From Alphaproteobacteria bacterium (lineage in GTDB: Bacteria; Pseudomonadota; Alphaproteobacteria; Rhizobiales; GCA-2746425), in NCBI GenBank assembly GCA_024743215.1, contig JANSWZ010000001.1, forward strand, positions 434,001-498,000: a stretch of 64,000 nt of DNA, written 5' to 3'. Numbering within the stretch: position 1 is the stretch's first letter; the number at the start of each line of letters is the position of its first letter. The position numbers and the translations under genes were made by a program. This document shows positions 1 through 8,896 of the stretch, one piece after another. The notes under the pieces are model-generated. The model saw only the letters and a list, made by a program, of their open reading frames with translations, was not told the origin of the DNA and did not search any database.

Positions 1-483
1 ATTCCTTCGATTACTCTGCGGTCTGCTCAGATCACCGGCATTCTGGCTCCTTTGATCGGGATCTCTGTAGTTATGCAGCAGATATTGTCCAGTCTTGGTG
101 CCGCCGAGACGATCACTGCCTTTGTCACAAGCATGGGCGGCTATCATGCGGTGTTGTTCACAGCTATGGCAATTGTTTTTGTGTTTGGCATGATTTTGGA
201 AAGTCTGCCTGTAACTATCATTCTTGCACCTATCCTGGCGCCGATTGCAGCTTCGATTGGCGTTGATCCAATCCAGTTTGCAGTCATTTTCCTGGTTGGG
301 GCATCAATTGGATTCATTACACCGCCTTATGGATTGAACCTCTATGTGGCCAGTGGTGTGACGGGTGTTCCATATTTCAGACTGCTGCGCTATACGGTTC
401 CCTATCTGGCGGCGCTGATTGCAGTCTGGTTTGTGGTGGCACTGGTGCCGGAACTCTCAACCATGCTGTTGCCGAGCCGTTAG
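1..483 (+). CDS. TRAP transporter large permease (DctM-like), C-terminal part
   Basis: The reading frame is open from the first base of the window, so the 5' end lies outside; about 160 C-terminal residues are visible. They are very hydrophobic, with several membrane helices. A proline/glycine-rich stretch (IGFITPPYGLNLYVASG, about residues 105-121 of the visible part) is characteristic of the large membrane subunit of tripartite ATP-independent periplasmic transporters. In this family the subunit forms the Na+-coupled channel that works with a small membrane subunit and a periplasmic binding protein, usually for carboxylates, sulfonates or compatible solutes. The substrate cannot be read from this fragment. 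An IclR regulator follows directly on the same strand and is the likely local regulator. Confident as to family, not as to substrate. Confidence 0.85.
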   Translation: MPSITLRSAQITGILAPLIGISVVMQQILSSLGAAETITAFVTSMGGYHAVLFTAMAIVFVFGMILESLPVTIILAPILAPIAASIGVDPIQFAVIFLVGASIGFITPPYGLNLYVASGVTGVPYFRLLRYTVPYLAALIAVWFVVALVPELSTMLLPSR

Positions 484-510
484 AGGACTTTCCCACACGG
501 ATTGGCAAGC

Positions 511-1281
511 ATGACAGACCAGAACGACACCAACGACACGATCCCGACAAATCTGCGTTTGCTGTTCGTATTAGAGGAATTGTCAAATGCCGGCGTGCCG
601 ATGACGCCAACGGAAATAAATCAGAAGCTTGGTTTGCCCAAGCCAACGATTCACCGGCTGTTTTCAACGCTCGAAAGTGAAGGCTTTTTGCAGCGTGAAA
701 TCGATGGGCGGTCATACGCTCCGGGTCGACGTCTGCGACATCTGTCTATGGGCGTATTGTCTTCTCTGCGGGTGCGCACAGCGCGCCTGTCAGTGCTGAA
801 CGCCCTGGCAGAGCATATTGGCGAGACCTGCAATATATCGGTTCCTGACCGGGATTCCATGGTTTACATTGATCGTGTGGAGACCAAATGGCCGTTGCGT
901 ATTCAGCTGCCGATTGGCACCAGCGTGCCGTTCTATTGCACAGCCAGCGGCAAACTCTACCTCAGCAAATTGAAAAAAGCGCATCTTGAACGATATCTGG
1001 CTTCGGTGAATCTTGAACGAAGAACACCTAAAACGATCACTGACCAGGCTGAATTATTGGCTGAAATCAAGAAGACGCGCAGCCAAGGCTACTCGGAAGA
1101 TAATGAAGAGTTCATGGAAGGCATGATTGCCATCGCCGTTCCCATTATCGACGTCCATGGACGTTTGGTCTCAACCTTGTCGTTCCATGCCCCGACCCAG
1201 CGTCTCAGTTTGAAAGACGCTGGCGCTCATCTTGATCGTTTGAGAGCAGGCGCTGATGATTTGGCGCAATTGCTGGTGTGA
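511..1281 (+). CDS. IclR-family transcriptional regulator
   Basis: A protein of 256 residues with the two-domain IclR layout: an N-terminal winged helix-turn-helix (about residues 12-75, including GLPKPTIHRLFSTLESEGFL) and a C-terminal effector-binding domain (about 85-250) containing the family signature around SQGYSEDNEEFMEGMIAIAVP. IclR proteins usually repress or activate small catabolic operons in response to an aromatic or organic acid. The gene follows the TRAP transporter with a 27-nt gap on the same strand, so it probably controls that transporter. The ATG at 511 is taken as start; an in-frame TTG at 502, better spaced from a GAGGA at 484, is an alternative that would add three residues. 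Its stop codon lies inside a strong hairpin shared with the convergent oxidoreductase gene. Confidence 0.9.
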   Translation: MTDQNDTNDTIPTNLRLLFVLEELSNAGVPMTPTEINQKLGLPKPTIHRLFSTLESEGFLQREIDGRSYAPGRRLRHLSMGVLSSLRVRTARLSVLNALAEHIGETCNISVPDRDSMVYIDRVETKWPLRIQLPIGTSVPFYCTASGKLYLSKLKKAHLERYLASVNLERRTPKTITDQAELLAEIKKTRSQGYSEDNEEFMEGMIAIAVPIIDVHGRLVSTLSFHAPTQRLSLKDAGAHLDRLRAGADDLAQLLV

Positions 1282-1313
1282 AGCTCTAGGGTGTGGACCC
1301 TAGGCCTTCACAC
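1276..1313. terminator. Bidirectional terminator-like hairpin between convergent genes
   Basis: Outer arms GTGTGAAG (1276-1283) and CTTCACAC (1306-1313) enclose inner arms CTAGGGT (1286-1292) and ACCCTAG (1297-1303) around a GTGG tetraloop. The stem contains the stop codons of both the IclR gene (TGA 1279-1281) and the convergent oxidoreductase gene (TAG at 1302-1300), so it probably ends both transcripts. No strong T-run follows on either side. Confidence 0.65.
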
Positions 1314-3744
1314 GTTCTGACTTTGGATCATAAAGCGGTCGTGTGGATGCCAATGCCGGAAAACGCTCTCCGGCGACTTCGATTTCGTATTTGCTCTCCA
1401 GCATCTCGGCAATGGTTTCTCCTTCGCATGGCACATAGCCAAGGCCTATGGAGGCGCCCAGATGATGGCCGTAATTTCCAGATGTCAGATGGGATACGAT
1501 TTTGCCGTCCCGGAGGATTGTTTCATTGTGGTAGAGCATTGGCTCGCTGTCGGTGAGCTGAAACTGAACAAACCGTCGTAACAATCCGTTTTCCCTCTTG
1601 CGCAACACCGCATCGCGGCCAACAAAATCCGGTTTGGCGGTTTTCACAGCGAAGCCAAGGCCAGCCTCAAGCACATGATCCTCGTCGGTAATATCATGTC
1701 CAAAGTGGCGGTAGGCTTTTTCGATACGGCAGGAATCCAGCGTGTGAAGACCGCACAATTTCAGGCCAACATCCTGGCCGGCAGCTTCAATGCTTTCAAA
1801 TATGTGGGCTGCCATATCGCTTGATGCGTAAATTTCCCATCCCAATTCTCCGACATATGTGACCCTGTGTGCACGTGCCAGACCCATACCGATCTCTATT
1901 TCGTGCATCTGGCCAAATGGGTGGTGTTCGTTTGAAAAATCGTTTGGCGAACAGGCCTGAAGGATGTCTCTGGATTTCGGGCCCATCAAACACAGAACAG
2001 CCTCGCTGGCGGTCATATCTGTAATGACAGCATTCCAATCACCGACATGACGGCGCATCCAGGCGAGGTCCCGCTGGAGTGTCGCTGCCGGGACCACCGC
2101 CAAAAATGCAGTTTCCGAGAGCCGAGTAATGGTGAGGTCGCTTTCAATGCCGCCGCGCTGGTTAAGCATCTGTGTGTAAACAATTTTACCCGATTCAACA
2201 TCCATCTGATTGCCGCAGATGTGGTTGACGAAGGGCAGGGCGTCGCGCCCTTCAATTCTGATTTTTCCGAAGGACGACATATCGAACAGGCCAGCATTCT
2301 CACGCACTGCGAGGTGTTCTTCGCGCTGATTGTCGAACCAGTTCTGCCGTTTCCACGAATATTCATAGCGCCGTGGTTGGTCCTTCCTGGCAAACCAGTT
2401 GGCACGCTCCCAACCGGCCAATTCGCCAAAGACAGCGCCACGTTGCTGCAAATGCTCGTGTAGTGGAGAACGGCGGACACCGCGTGCGGTTGCCATTTGG
2501 CGATAGGGGAAGTGGTCTGCATAAAGCAGCCCCAGCGTCTCTTTTGTCCTGTTGTAGAGATAGCTGCGGTTGGCCTGAAATGGTTGTACACGGCGCACGT
2601 CAACATCCCACAGATCGAATGGAGGCTCACCATCATTCATCCATTGGGCCAGCGCCATGCCGGCACCGCCCGCGGATTGGATGCCGACGGAATTGTAACC
2701 GCAGGCGACCCAGAAATTTTTTAATTGCGGTGTTTCACCCAGATAGTAGCGATCATCGGGCGTGAAGCTTTCCGGACCGTTGAAGAAGGTATGAATTCCG
2801 GTTTCGGCCAAGAGAGGGAAGCGATTTATGGCCTGTTCCAGAATGGGTTCGAAATGGTCAAAATCTTCGGGCAATTGATCGAAACAGAAATCCTCAGGAA
2901 TGCCGTCCATACCCCAAGGCTTTGCGACAGGCTCAAATGCGCCAAGCAGAATTTTGCCAGCGTCTTCCTTGTAGTAGGCGCATTCATCAGGAACGCGCAA
3001 AACCGGCAATTGCGGCAAATCAGGAATGGTTTCCGTGACAATATAAAAATGTTCGCAGGCTTGCAGAGGAATGGGAACGCCTGCCATGGCACCCAGTTCC
3101 CGTGCCCACATGCCAGCGCAATTGACCACGTGATCGCAGGCAATATGTTGCTCGACACCGTCCTTTTCGGCCGTAACACCGGTTATGGTGCCATCGCTGG
3201 AATGAAGGGCTTTGACTTTTGTCTGTTCAAAAATCTGGGCGCCATTCTGGCGTGCGCCCCTGGCTAACGCCTGGGTGATGTTTGAAGGGTCTCCCTGACC
3301 ATCTTTTTCCAGAAAAATACCGTTGACGACATCTTCTGTTTCCAGAAATGGATATCGCTGTTTGATATCATCAGGACCGATTTCTTCGACTTCAACGCCA
3401 AATGCGCGCGCCATTGATGCACCGCGCAGCAATTCTTCACGGCGTGCTTCCGTCAAAGCCACGCTGATTGAACCGCAGCGACGAAACCCTGTAGCAAGGC
3501 CAGTTTCGCCTTCCAGGGTTGCGTAGAGTTCCTGGCTGTATTTCGACAGGCGCGTCATGTTCTGGGTTGCCCGCAATTGAGCGATCAACCCCGCCGCATG
3601 CCAAGTGGTACCGCAGGTCAATTGCTTGCGCTCCAAAAGCACAATGTCTGTCCAGCCGAGTTTGGCCAGATGGTAAGCAACCGAGCAGCCCGATACACCG
3701 CCACCAATAATGACCACACGGGCCTTGTCAGGAAGATCAGCCAA
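1300..3744 (-). CDS. FAD-dependent oxidoreductase / aminomethyltransferase (dimethylglycine or sarcosine dehydrogenase-like)
   Basis: An 814-residue protein in two parts. The N-terminal DAO-type FAD domain (about 1-400) starts with a Rossmann motif (VVIIGGGVSG near residue 10) and carries TTWHAAG near residue 47. The histidine of this motif is the covalent FAD site in mitochondrial dimethylglycine dehydrogenase. The C-terminal half (about 430-800) is a GcvT-like folate-binding aminomethyltransferase region. Enzymes of this build oxidatively remove an N-methyl group and pass it to tetrahydrofolate. The exact substrate (dimethylglycine, sarcosine or another N-methyl amine) cannot be told. It lies 20 nt downstream of the cupin-XRE regulator gene on the same strand. 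A full-length paralogue sits at 11573-14020, on the other side of the aminotransferase/transporter block. Confidence 0.88.
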   Translation of the reverse strand: MADLPDKARVVIIGGGVSGCSVAYHLAKLGWTDIVLLERKQLTCGTTWHAAGLIAQLRATQNMTRLSKYSQELYATLEGETGLATGFRRCGSISVALTEARREELLRGASMARAFGVEVEEIGPDDIKQRYPFLETEDVVNGIFLEKDGQGDPSNITQALARGARQNGAQIFEQTKVKALHSSDGTITGVTAEKDGVEQHIACDHVVNCAGMWARELGAMAGVPIPLQACEHFYIVTETIPDLPQLPVLRVPDECAYYKEDAGKILLGAFEPVAKPWGMDGIPEDFCFDQLPEDFDHFEPILEQAINRFPLLAETGIHTFFNGPESFTPDDRYYLGETPQLKNFWVACGYNSVGIQSAGGAGMALAQWMNDGEPPFDLWDVDVRRVQPFQANRSYLYNRTKETLGLLYADHFPYRQMATARGVRRSPLHEHLQQRGAVFGELAGWERANWFARKDQPRRYEYSWKRQNWFDNQREEHLAVRENAGLFDMSSFGKIRIEGRDALPFVNHICGNQMDVESGKIVYTQMLNQRGGIESDLTITRLSETAFLAVVPAATLQRDLAWMRRHVGDWNAVITDMTASEAVLCLMGPKSRDILQACSPNDFSNEHHPFGQMHEIEIGMGLARAHRVTYVGELGWEIYASSDMAAHIFESIEAAGQDVGLKLCGLHTLDSCRIEKAYRHFGHDITDEDHVLEAGLGFAVKTAKPDFVGRDAVLRKRENGLLRRFVQFQLTDSEPMLYHNETILRDGKIVSHLTSGNYGHHLGASIGLGYVPCEGETIAEMLESKYEIEVAGERFPALASTRPLYDPKSERVKA

Positions 3745-3764
3745 TTTTGTGCCTCCAATTGCGT

Positions 3765-4412
3765 TTAATAGATGGGGGGTGAAATAACCCAGATAACTAC
3801 AGCAGGCTCATCCCCGGGATTATGCCAGCTGCAGGTTTTGTTCTGAAACTGAAAGCTGTCGCCTTCATGCAGCCTGTGGTGGCGTCCGCCAATCCACAAT
3901 TCCAATTGCCCCGATACGATAAAGCCACCTTCCTGAACGGGTCGGGCAGGCTTGTCACCACTCTTCGCTCCGGGGGCAAATATCGATCTCAACATCTCAA
4001 AGTCACCCGCAATGTCAGGCGATAAAAGCTCTTCTACAAGGCCGCTTTCCCGCGAGCCCAGTGCAATTCTGTTCTGTTTGCGGACTATGGTTCCCAGTTC
4101 CTCAGCCGGAGCCTGACTGTTGCGAAAAAAGAAGCTGATCGGGACTTCAAATTTCTTCGCAATTTTCTGAAGGTCCTGAATGGAAGGGTCTGTCTGATTG
4201 CGCTCAATCTGGCTCAGCCAGCCGATTGAACGGCCCAGAGCTTCTGCAAGATCAGTCAATGTCAGATTTTTCTGTTTGCGAAGGGCACGAATGTCATCGC
4301 CAATGAGGCCGGAGGCGGATCGTTCTGCTGCCAGAAATTTGGCACGTCGGTTTTGCTTGGCCCGGTCGTTTGAATCGGGATCAGTTGATCTGTTCGCCAA
4401 ACCGTCTTTCAT
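3765..4412 (-). CDS. XRE-type HTH regulator with C-terminal cupin domain
   Basis: A 215-residue protein. A Cro/CI-type helix-turn-helix lies at about residues 40-95 (LTLTDLAEALGRSIGWLSQI). A single cupin beta-barrel follows at about 140-210 (HRLHEGDSFQFQ, CSWHNPGDEPAVVIWV). This architecture is common for regulators of amine, polyamine and amino-acid catabolism, where the cupin senses a small ligand. The ATG at 4412 is preferred because GGATG precedes it; a TTG 22 codons upstream is in frame but has no obvious ribosome site. It is followed 20 nt later by the oxidoreductase gene and probably regulates it. An upstream hairpin separates it from the aminotransferase gene. Confidence 0.88.
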   Translation of the reverse strand: MKDGLANRSTDPDSNDRAKQNRRAKFLAAERSASGLIGDDIRALRKQKNLTLTDLAEALGRSIGWLSQIERNQTDPSIQDLQKIAKKFEVPISFFFRNSQAPAEELGTIVRKQNRIALGSRESGLVEELLSPDIAGDFEMLRSIFAPGAKSGDKPARPVQEGGFIVSGQLELWIGGRHHRLHEGDSFQFQNKTCSWHNPGDEPAVVIWVISPPIY

Positions 4413-4490
4413 CAATTCACATCCATTGTTAAAAATGAAATTATACAGACATTTTTCATTTTTTTGACAATTATGCAAATTTATTATTAA

Positions 4491-4526
4491 ATTGAAGGCG
4501 GGTTGTCGAGACTTCCCGCCTTCAAT
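4491..4526 (-). terminator. Hairpin downstream of the aminotransferase gene
   Basis: A perfect 12-bp stem, ATTGAAGGCGGG (4491-4502) pairing with CCCGCCTTCAAT (4515-4526), encloses a 12-nt loop. It lies 25 nt after the aminotransferase stop, reading on the minus strand, and is followed by an A/T-rich stretch. It probably ends the aminotransferase transcript before the XRE-cupin gene, whose promoter must then lie in 4413-4490. Confidence 0.65.
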
Positions 4527-4550
4527 TCGTCAGGGACATTGCAGATGAGG

Positions 4551-5888
4551 TCACATATTCTTCAAGGTCTTGCGGAACGCTTCGATGATTTCATCAATGT
4601 GACTTTTCTCGGCGATCAAAGATGGTGCAAGAATGGCCGTGTCCCCGGTCCATTTGGCATGACATCCCTTCCAGAACAGCTCTTTTTGAAGATTATTGCC
4701 ACGTATGCCCGGTTTTCCTTCTTCCGGGAAAACTTCAATGCCGGCCATCATGCCATATCCGCGCAGATCCTTCACGATAGGAAGTCCTTTCAGCGACCAG
4801 ATCCCATCCAGGAAGTAATCCGACATTTCCGCCGCACGCTCAAACAGGCCTTCATCTTCGTAGATTTGAAGGGTCGCCAGACCGGCAGCACAGGCTGCAG
4901 GGTGCGCGGAGTAAGTATAGCCGTGGAAGAATTCAATGGCATTTTCCGGCGCGGCGTTCATGATCGTTTCGTAGATTTCGTCAGTGGCCGATACGGCTCC
5001 CATGGGAATGGCACCATTGGTAAGCGCTTTTGCCATGGTAATGACGTCCGGCATGACATTGAACGCGTCAACAGCGAACGGTGTTCCCAAACGACCAAAT
5101 GCTGTGATCACTTCATCGAAGACCAGCAAAATGCCATGCTGATCACAGATTTCACGCAGGCGCTCAAGATACCCCTTTGGCGGAACCAGCGAGCCGGTGG
5201 AACCAGCAATTGGCTCCACAAACACCGCGGCAATGGTCGAGCCGCCGTAGGTTTCGCAATGGCGTTGCAGATCATTGGCAAGGTGCGCGCCCGTTTTCGG
5301 CTGACCGCGCGTGAAAAGCTGATCCTCTTCCCACGTATGGCGCAGCATGACGATGTTCGGCATGACCACCGGGAAGGTTTCGCGGTTGCGTACCATTCCC
5401 GACAGGGATACACCGCCCATATTGACACCATGATAGGCCCGTTCGCGGGAGACAAAGCGAATGCGCTGGGATTCTCCACGAGCCCGGTGATAGGCCATGA
5501 TCATCTTCAGGGCCGTCTCAATGGATTCCGAACCGGAGTTGGTGAAGAACACGTGGTTGAACGGTTCGGGCATGATTTTGGCAAGTTTGGTAGCAAATGC
5601 AAAAGATGTAGGCTGTCCCAACTGGAACGGCGCTGTGTAATCATTCTGCAGCATTTGCGCATAGACGGCATCCGCAATTTCCTTGCGGCCGTGACCACAG
5701 GCAACGTTAAACAGGCCCGACGAGCCATCAATCAGCCGATCGCCATTCTGGTTCCAAAGATACATGCCTTCGCTTTTTGTGATCAGGCGAGGTGCTTCCT
5801 TGAAATCGCGGTTTGCGGAAAAGGGCATCCAATGCTGTTCAAGCGAGTTTGTGACAAATTTCTCAAGCGGTTTAGCCACTATGTTCAT
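4551..5888 (-). CDS. Class III aminotransferase, omega-amino acid:pyruvate type (beta-alanine, taurine or hypotaurine)
   Basis: A 445-residue PLP enzyme of fold type I. Features seen: QHWMPFSANRDF near residue 18, as in beta-alanine/omega-amino acid:pyruvate transaminases; the phosphate-binding TNSGSES (117-122); the FDEV aspartate (D258) that holds the PLP ring nitrogen; and the expected Schiff-base lysine (K287 in ITMAKALTNG). Such enzymes move the terminal amino group of beta-alanine, taurine, hypotaurine or similar amines to pyruvate, giving an aldehyde and alanine. It is divergent from a MocR regulator, with tauABC-like transport genes just beyond. This arrangement resembles alphaproteobacterial taurine clusters, but no sulfoacetaldehyde acetyltransferase gene is in the window. 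Family is certain; the exact amine is inferred. Confidence 0.88.
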   Translation of the reverse strand: MNIVAKPLEKFVTNSLEQHWMPFSANRDFKEAPRLITKSEGMYLWNQNGDRLIDGSSGLFNVACGHGRKEIADAVYAQMLQNDYTAPFQLGQPTSFAFATKLAKIMPEPFNHVFFTNSGSESIETALKMIMAYHRARGESQRIRFVSRERAYHGVNMGGVSLSGMVRNRETFPVVMPNIVMLRHTWEEDQLFTRGQPKTGAHLANDLQRHCETYGGSTIAAVFVEPIAGSTGSLVPPKGYLERLREICDQHGILLVFDEVITAFGRLGTPFAVDAFNVMPDVITMAKALTNGAIPMGAVSATDEIYETIMNAAPENAIEFFHGYTYSAHPAACAAGLATLQIYEDEGLFERAAEMSDYFLDGIWSLKGLPIVKDLRGYGMMAGIEVFPEEGKPGIRGNNLQKELFWKGCHAKWTGDTAILAPSLIAEKSHIDEIIEAFRKTLKNM

Positions 5889-5994
5889 GCCGTCATCCTC
5901 CTGCGCGCGCGCCAGTTTTCCGATAGGGAAATTTACCTGAAATGCGGGTTTCTAAATTTTCTAGTTGATAGTGCCGAGGAAATTGGCCTCATAA

Positions 5995-6010
5995 TAGGTC
6001 CAGATGGAAC
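5995..6010 (-). promoter_or_regulatory. Possible TauR/MocR half-site in the divergent promoter region
   Basis: Read on the minus strand this stretch contains CTGGACCTA. From memory this resembles the CTGGAC(C/T)TAA direct repeats reported for the MocR-type regulator TauR of Rhodobacter capsulatus. Only one copy is evident between the divergent aminotransferase and MocR genes, so this is a weak candidate operator. Confidence 0.25.
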
Positions 6011-6057
6011 TGAATATGGAGCCACATCCGTATCAGGACAAAAGAAAGAACTGAGTC

Positions 6058-7530
6058 ATGCGGGATAGTCTATTTCACGTTGAACGTATGGAGGCGACGA
6101 CACTCCAGGCGCAAATTCGAGAGATGCTGGTAACGGCAATGCTGGCTGGACAATTACCAGCTTCCTCGCCGATCCCGTCCACCCGAGCGATGGCAAAGCG
6201 CCTCAAGGTTTCCAGAAACACCGTCATGTTAGCGTATCAGGCACTGGCAGCCGATGGTTATCTTGAGGCTCGTGAGCGCTCGGGCTTTTATGTGTCTGCT
6301 GAGTTGCAGGCTGGGTTGGCTGCGACCAACGTGTCCTCATTTCCGAAAAAAGTTGAAACGATCAATCCTGTTGATTGGAATAAAAAGCTCCGGCTTCTTC
6401 CAAGTGAGCAATCAAATATTATCAAGCCGCGCAACTGGCATGACTATCCGTATCCCTTCATTTACGGGCAGTCTGACCCGGCTCTTTTCCCGATTACGGC
6501 GTGGCGAGACTGTACGCGGCAGGCGATGAACCGCAAGTGGCTGGATGCCTGGACTGATGATCGTTTTTCGGAAGATGATCCGCGGTTGGTTGAGCAGATA
6601 CGTCAGCGAATTTTGCCGCGCCGGGGCATTTTGGCCGAGTCCGATGAAATCCTCGTCACTTTAGGTGCTCAAAACGCGCTCTATCTTCTGGCTAACCTGC
6701 TGGTAAAGCCACACACTGCGATTGCAATTGAAGATCCCGGCTATCCGGATATGCGCAACACATTCACGCTGATGTCCGACGATGTGCGACCTGTTGCGGT
6801 TGATGATGAGGGTATTGATGTCAATGGATTGACCGATTCAGAAATTGTGTTTGTGACGCCCAGCCATCAGTTCCCGACAAATGTAACCATGTCTCTGCCG
6901 CGTCGTCGTGCCTTGTTGGAGTGGGCAGACAAGAATGATGGCTTGATTATCGAAGACGATTATGAATTTGAAACCAATTACATTGGCGAGCCAACTCCCG
7001 CTCTCAAGTCGCTGGATGGTATGGGGCGGGTGCTTTACATAGGCAGTCTTTCAAAATCGATCATGCCTGGGCTTCGCATGGGTTATCTTGTTGGGCCGTC
7101 AGATCTGATTGCCGAAGTGCGCGCGCTGCGTCGGCTGATGCTGCGTCATCCGCCAGGTAACAATCAGCGCATTGTTGCGCTCTTTCTGTCTTTGGGTCGG
7201 CATGATGCCCTGATAGCTCGGTTGCACAGAACCTACGGAGAGCGTTGGAAGATTCTTGGCAAGGCTTTGGCAGATCATTTCCCTGGCTGGTTTCAGACAC
7301 CGGGTTTTGGAGGCACATCTTTCTGGGTGAGGGGGCCAGATGGACTGGACGCTGATGAGTTGGCCGTAAAGGCTCTTGAGGAGGGCGTGGTGATTGAACC
7401 CGGGCATGTCCACTTTGCTAGTTCTGATGGTCCGAGAAACTATTTCCGTCTTGGATTTTCATCCATAGCGGACGAGCAGATTGAGCCCGGCATCATCAAA
7501 TTGGCAGCTGTTGCCAAACGGCTGATGTAG
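6058..7530 (+). CDS. MocR/PdxR-type GntR-aminotransferase fusion regulator
   Basis: A 490-residue protein fusing an N-terminal GntR winged helix (about 15-85, with PIPSTRAMAKRLKVSRNTV) to a class I aminotransferase-like domain (about 120-485). The PLP-binding lysine is kept in GSLSKSIMPGLRMG. MocR proteins use bound PLP, often as an external aldimine with the effector amine, to control neighbouring genes. The gene is divergent from an omega-aminotransferase and precedes tauABC-like genes on its own strand. This matches TauR, the MocR-type regulator of taurine use, though hypotaurine, GABA or beta-alanine would also fit. The start is the ATG at 6058, 169 nt from the aminotransferase start. Confidence 0.88.
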   Translation: MRDSLFHVERMEATTLQAQIREMLVTAMLAGQLPASSPIPSTRAMAKRLKVSRNTVMLAYQALAADGYLEARERSGFYVSAELQAGLAATNVSSFPKKVETINPVDWNKKLRLLPSEQSNIIKPRNWHDYPYPFIYGQSDPALFPITAWRDCTRQAMNRKWLDAWTDDRFSEDDPRLVEQIRQRILPRRGILAESDEILVTLGAQNALYLLANLLVKPHTAIAIEDPGYPDMRNTFTLMSDDVRPVAVDDEGIDVNGLTDSEIVFVTPSHQFPTNVTMSLPRRRALLEWADKNDGLIIEDDYEFETNYIGEPTPALKSLDGMGRVLYIGSLSKSIMPGLRMGYLVGPSDLIAEVRALRRLMLRHPPGNNQRIVALFLSLGRHDALIARLHRTYGERWKILGKALADHFPGWFQTPGFGGTSFWVRGPDGLDADELAVKALEEGVVIEPGHVHFASSDGPRNYFRLGFSSIADEQIEPGIIKLAAVAKRLM

Positions 7531-7848
7531 CGCGGTGTGAACGTTGAATACTGTGAAAATGATCCATTTTTACTGCTTTTAGTCTCAAAAATAAGTGGAA
7601 AACACTTCTGTTGCCATCGTGGTGTGCAATTGGTACTCGGCGGGGGCCTTCCGTTGTGTGCTGACGATCCGGCTGTTGCTTGGTTATCAGCGGATTTAAA
7701 TTCCAGTTAACTGCTTGAGTTGTATAAGTTTACGTAACGTCAGGTATCAGTCCAATGACTGTGTCGGCAGGACTGTCATTTTTTTCTTTCAGACGTGCGG
7801 GTTCGAACTGGTTTGCACAACACATTTTGTCCATACATGGGAATACTC
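7531..7848 (+). promoter_or_regulatory. 318-nt intergenic region upstream of tauA-like gene
   Basis: No gene is recognised here. It holds a short inverted repeat, AAGTG-GAAAA-CACTT (7593-7607), and a TATAAG hexamer (7723-7728) that could be a -10 element about 120 nt before the tauA start. This is the only room for the transporter promoter, so any MocR-type operator for tauABC should lie here. Confidence 0.35.
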
Positions 7849-8835
7849 ATGATTACCAAAAATTTGGCTCGCTCGCTTGCCGCCGGTGTCTCGATGGTCG
7901 TTTTACTGGGCATGAACGGCGCACAGGCACTCGATAAAATTACAGTGGCATATTTTCTGGAATGGCCAACGGCCAATCAGGTAGCTCAGCTTGAGAAAAC
8001 CTATGAAGGAGCCATGGGCGTGGACGTGGAATGGCGCGCATTTGGCAATGGCAATGAAATGACACAGGCAATGGTGTCTGGTGACATTCAGATCGCCTAC
8101 AGTCAGGGGTTTGTTCCGTTTGTCGTTGGTACATCCAACGGTGCACCGCTGAAAATGGTCGGCGTGGCAGTGACCTATGCTGAAAATGATCTTTGTATCG
8201 TGCGAGATGATGCGGGCATCACCAAAGAGAATGCGAAAGAGTTGGAAGGTAAGAAAGTTGCAACGCCAATCGGCAATGTGACCCATTACAAACTTCTGAA
8301 AACACTTGAGTATCTTGACGTTGATGTAAACAGGGTGAACCTGGTTCAGATGAACCCTGCTGACGCCGCTGTTGCACTTGTGCGCGGTGACGTGGTCATG
8401 GGCTGTGCATTTGGTGGCTCACTACAGCGTATGAAAACGGTCGGAAAACCTCTCATGACGGGGGCTGAACAACAGGCGATAGGCATCAATACATTTGATA
8501 TTGTGTCCGTAACCGATGACTTTGCAGCAGAACATCCGGATCTTGTTCGCAAGTTTCTGGAAGTGACCGATGCAGCCAATGAGGCTTACAAAGCCAATCC
8601 TGAGGGTGCTTATGCAACGGTTTCTAAAGCTGCGGGCATGGATATGGAAGCAACCGTTTCGACCATGAAAAATTTTGGTTTCCCCAGTGCCGCAGAGCAA
8701 GCGGGTGAAAACTGGCTCGGCGGTGGTGTCCAGGCAATGACCAAGGGTGTTGCGGACATCATGGTGTCTTCCGGTGGCATGGATGACGCGCTCGATGACT
8801 ACTCCAAATTCATTGATGACAGCTTCCTGAAGTAA
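7849..8835 (+). CDS. tauA: Taurine-type ABC transporter periplasmic binding protein
   Basis: A 328-residue protein with a signal peptide (about residues 1-26, cut near AQA-LDK). The mature part is of the NrtA/SsuA/TauA type (KITVAYFLEWPTANQV at the start, AYSQGFVPFVVGTSNGAPLKMVGVAV in the middle), which binds taurine, sulfonates or similar small anions. ATG at 7849 is chosen because GGGA lies six bases upstream; an in-frame ATG at 7837 is possible. ATPase and permease genes follow on the same strand. Given the upstream MocR regulator and omega-aminotransferase, taurine or hypotaurine is the best guess; the sequence alone does not exclude other omega-amino compounds. Confidence 0.85.
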   Translation: MITKNLARSLAAGVSMVVLLGMNGAQALDKITVAYFLEWPTANQVAQLEKTYEGAMGVDVEWRAFGNGNEMTQAMVSGDIQIAYSQGFVPFVVGTSNGAPLKMVGVAVTYAENDLCIVRDDAGITKENAKELEGKKVATPIGNVTHYKLLKTLEYLDVDVNRVNLVQMNPADAAVALVRGDVVMGCAFGGSLQRMKTVGKPLMTGAEQQAIGINTFDIVSVTDDFAAEHPDLVRKFLEVTDAANEAYKANPEGAYATVSKAAGMDMEATVSTMKNFGFPSAAEQAGENWLGGGVQAMTKGVADIMVSSGGMDDALDDYSKFIDDSFLK

Positions 8836-8896
8836 GTCAAAGCAGAGCGGTGGACCAGCACTGCCGCCCTTTCGTTATCCAATCTGGGAAAGATTT

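Noticed and set aside
4503-6068. 521-codon open frame on the plus strand
   Set aside because: It lies antisense to the clear class III aminotransferase gene and has no recognisable domain; it is a codon-bias shadow.
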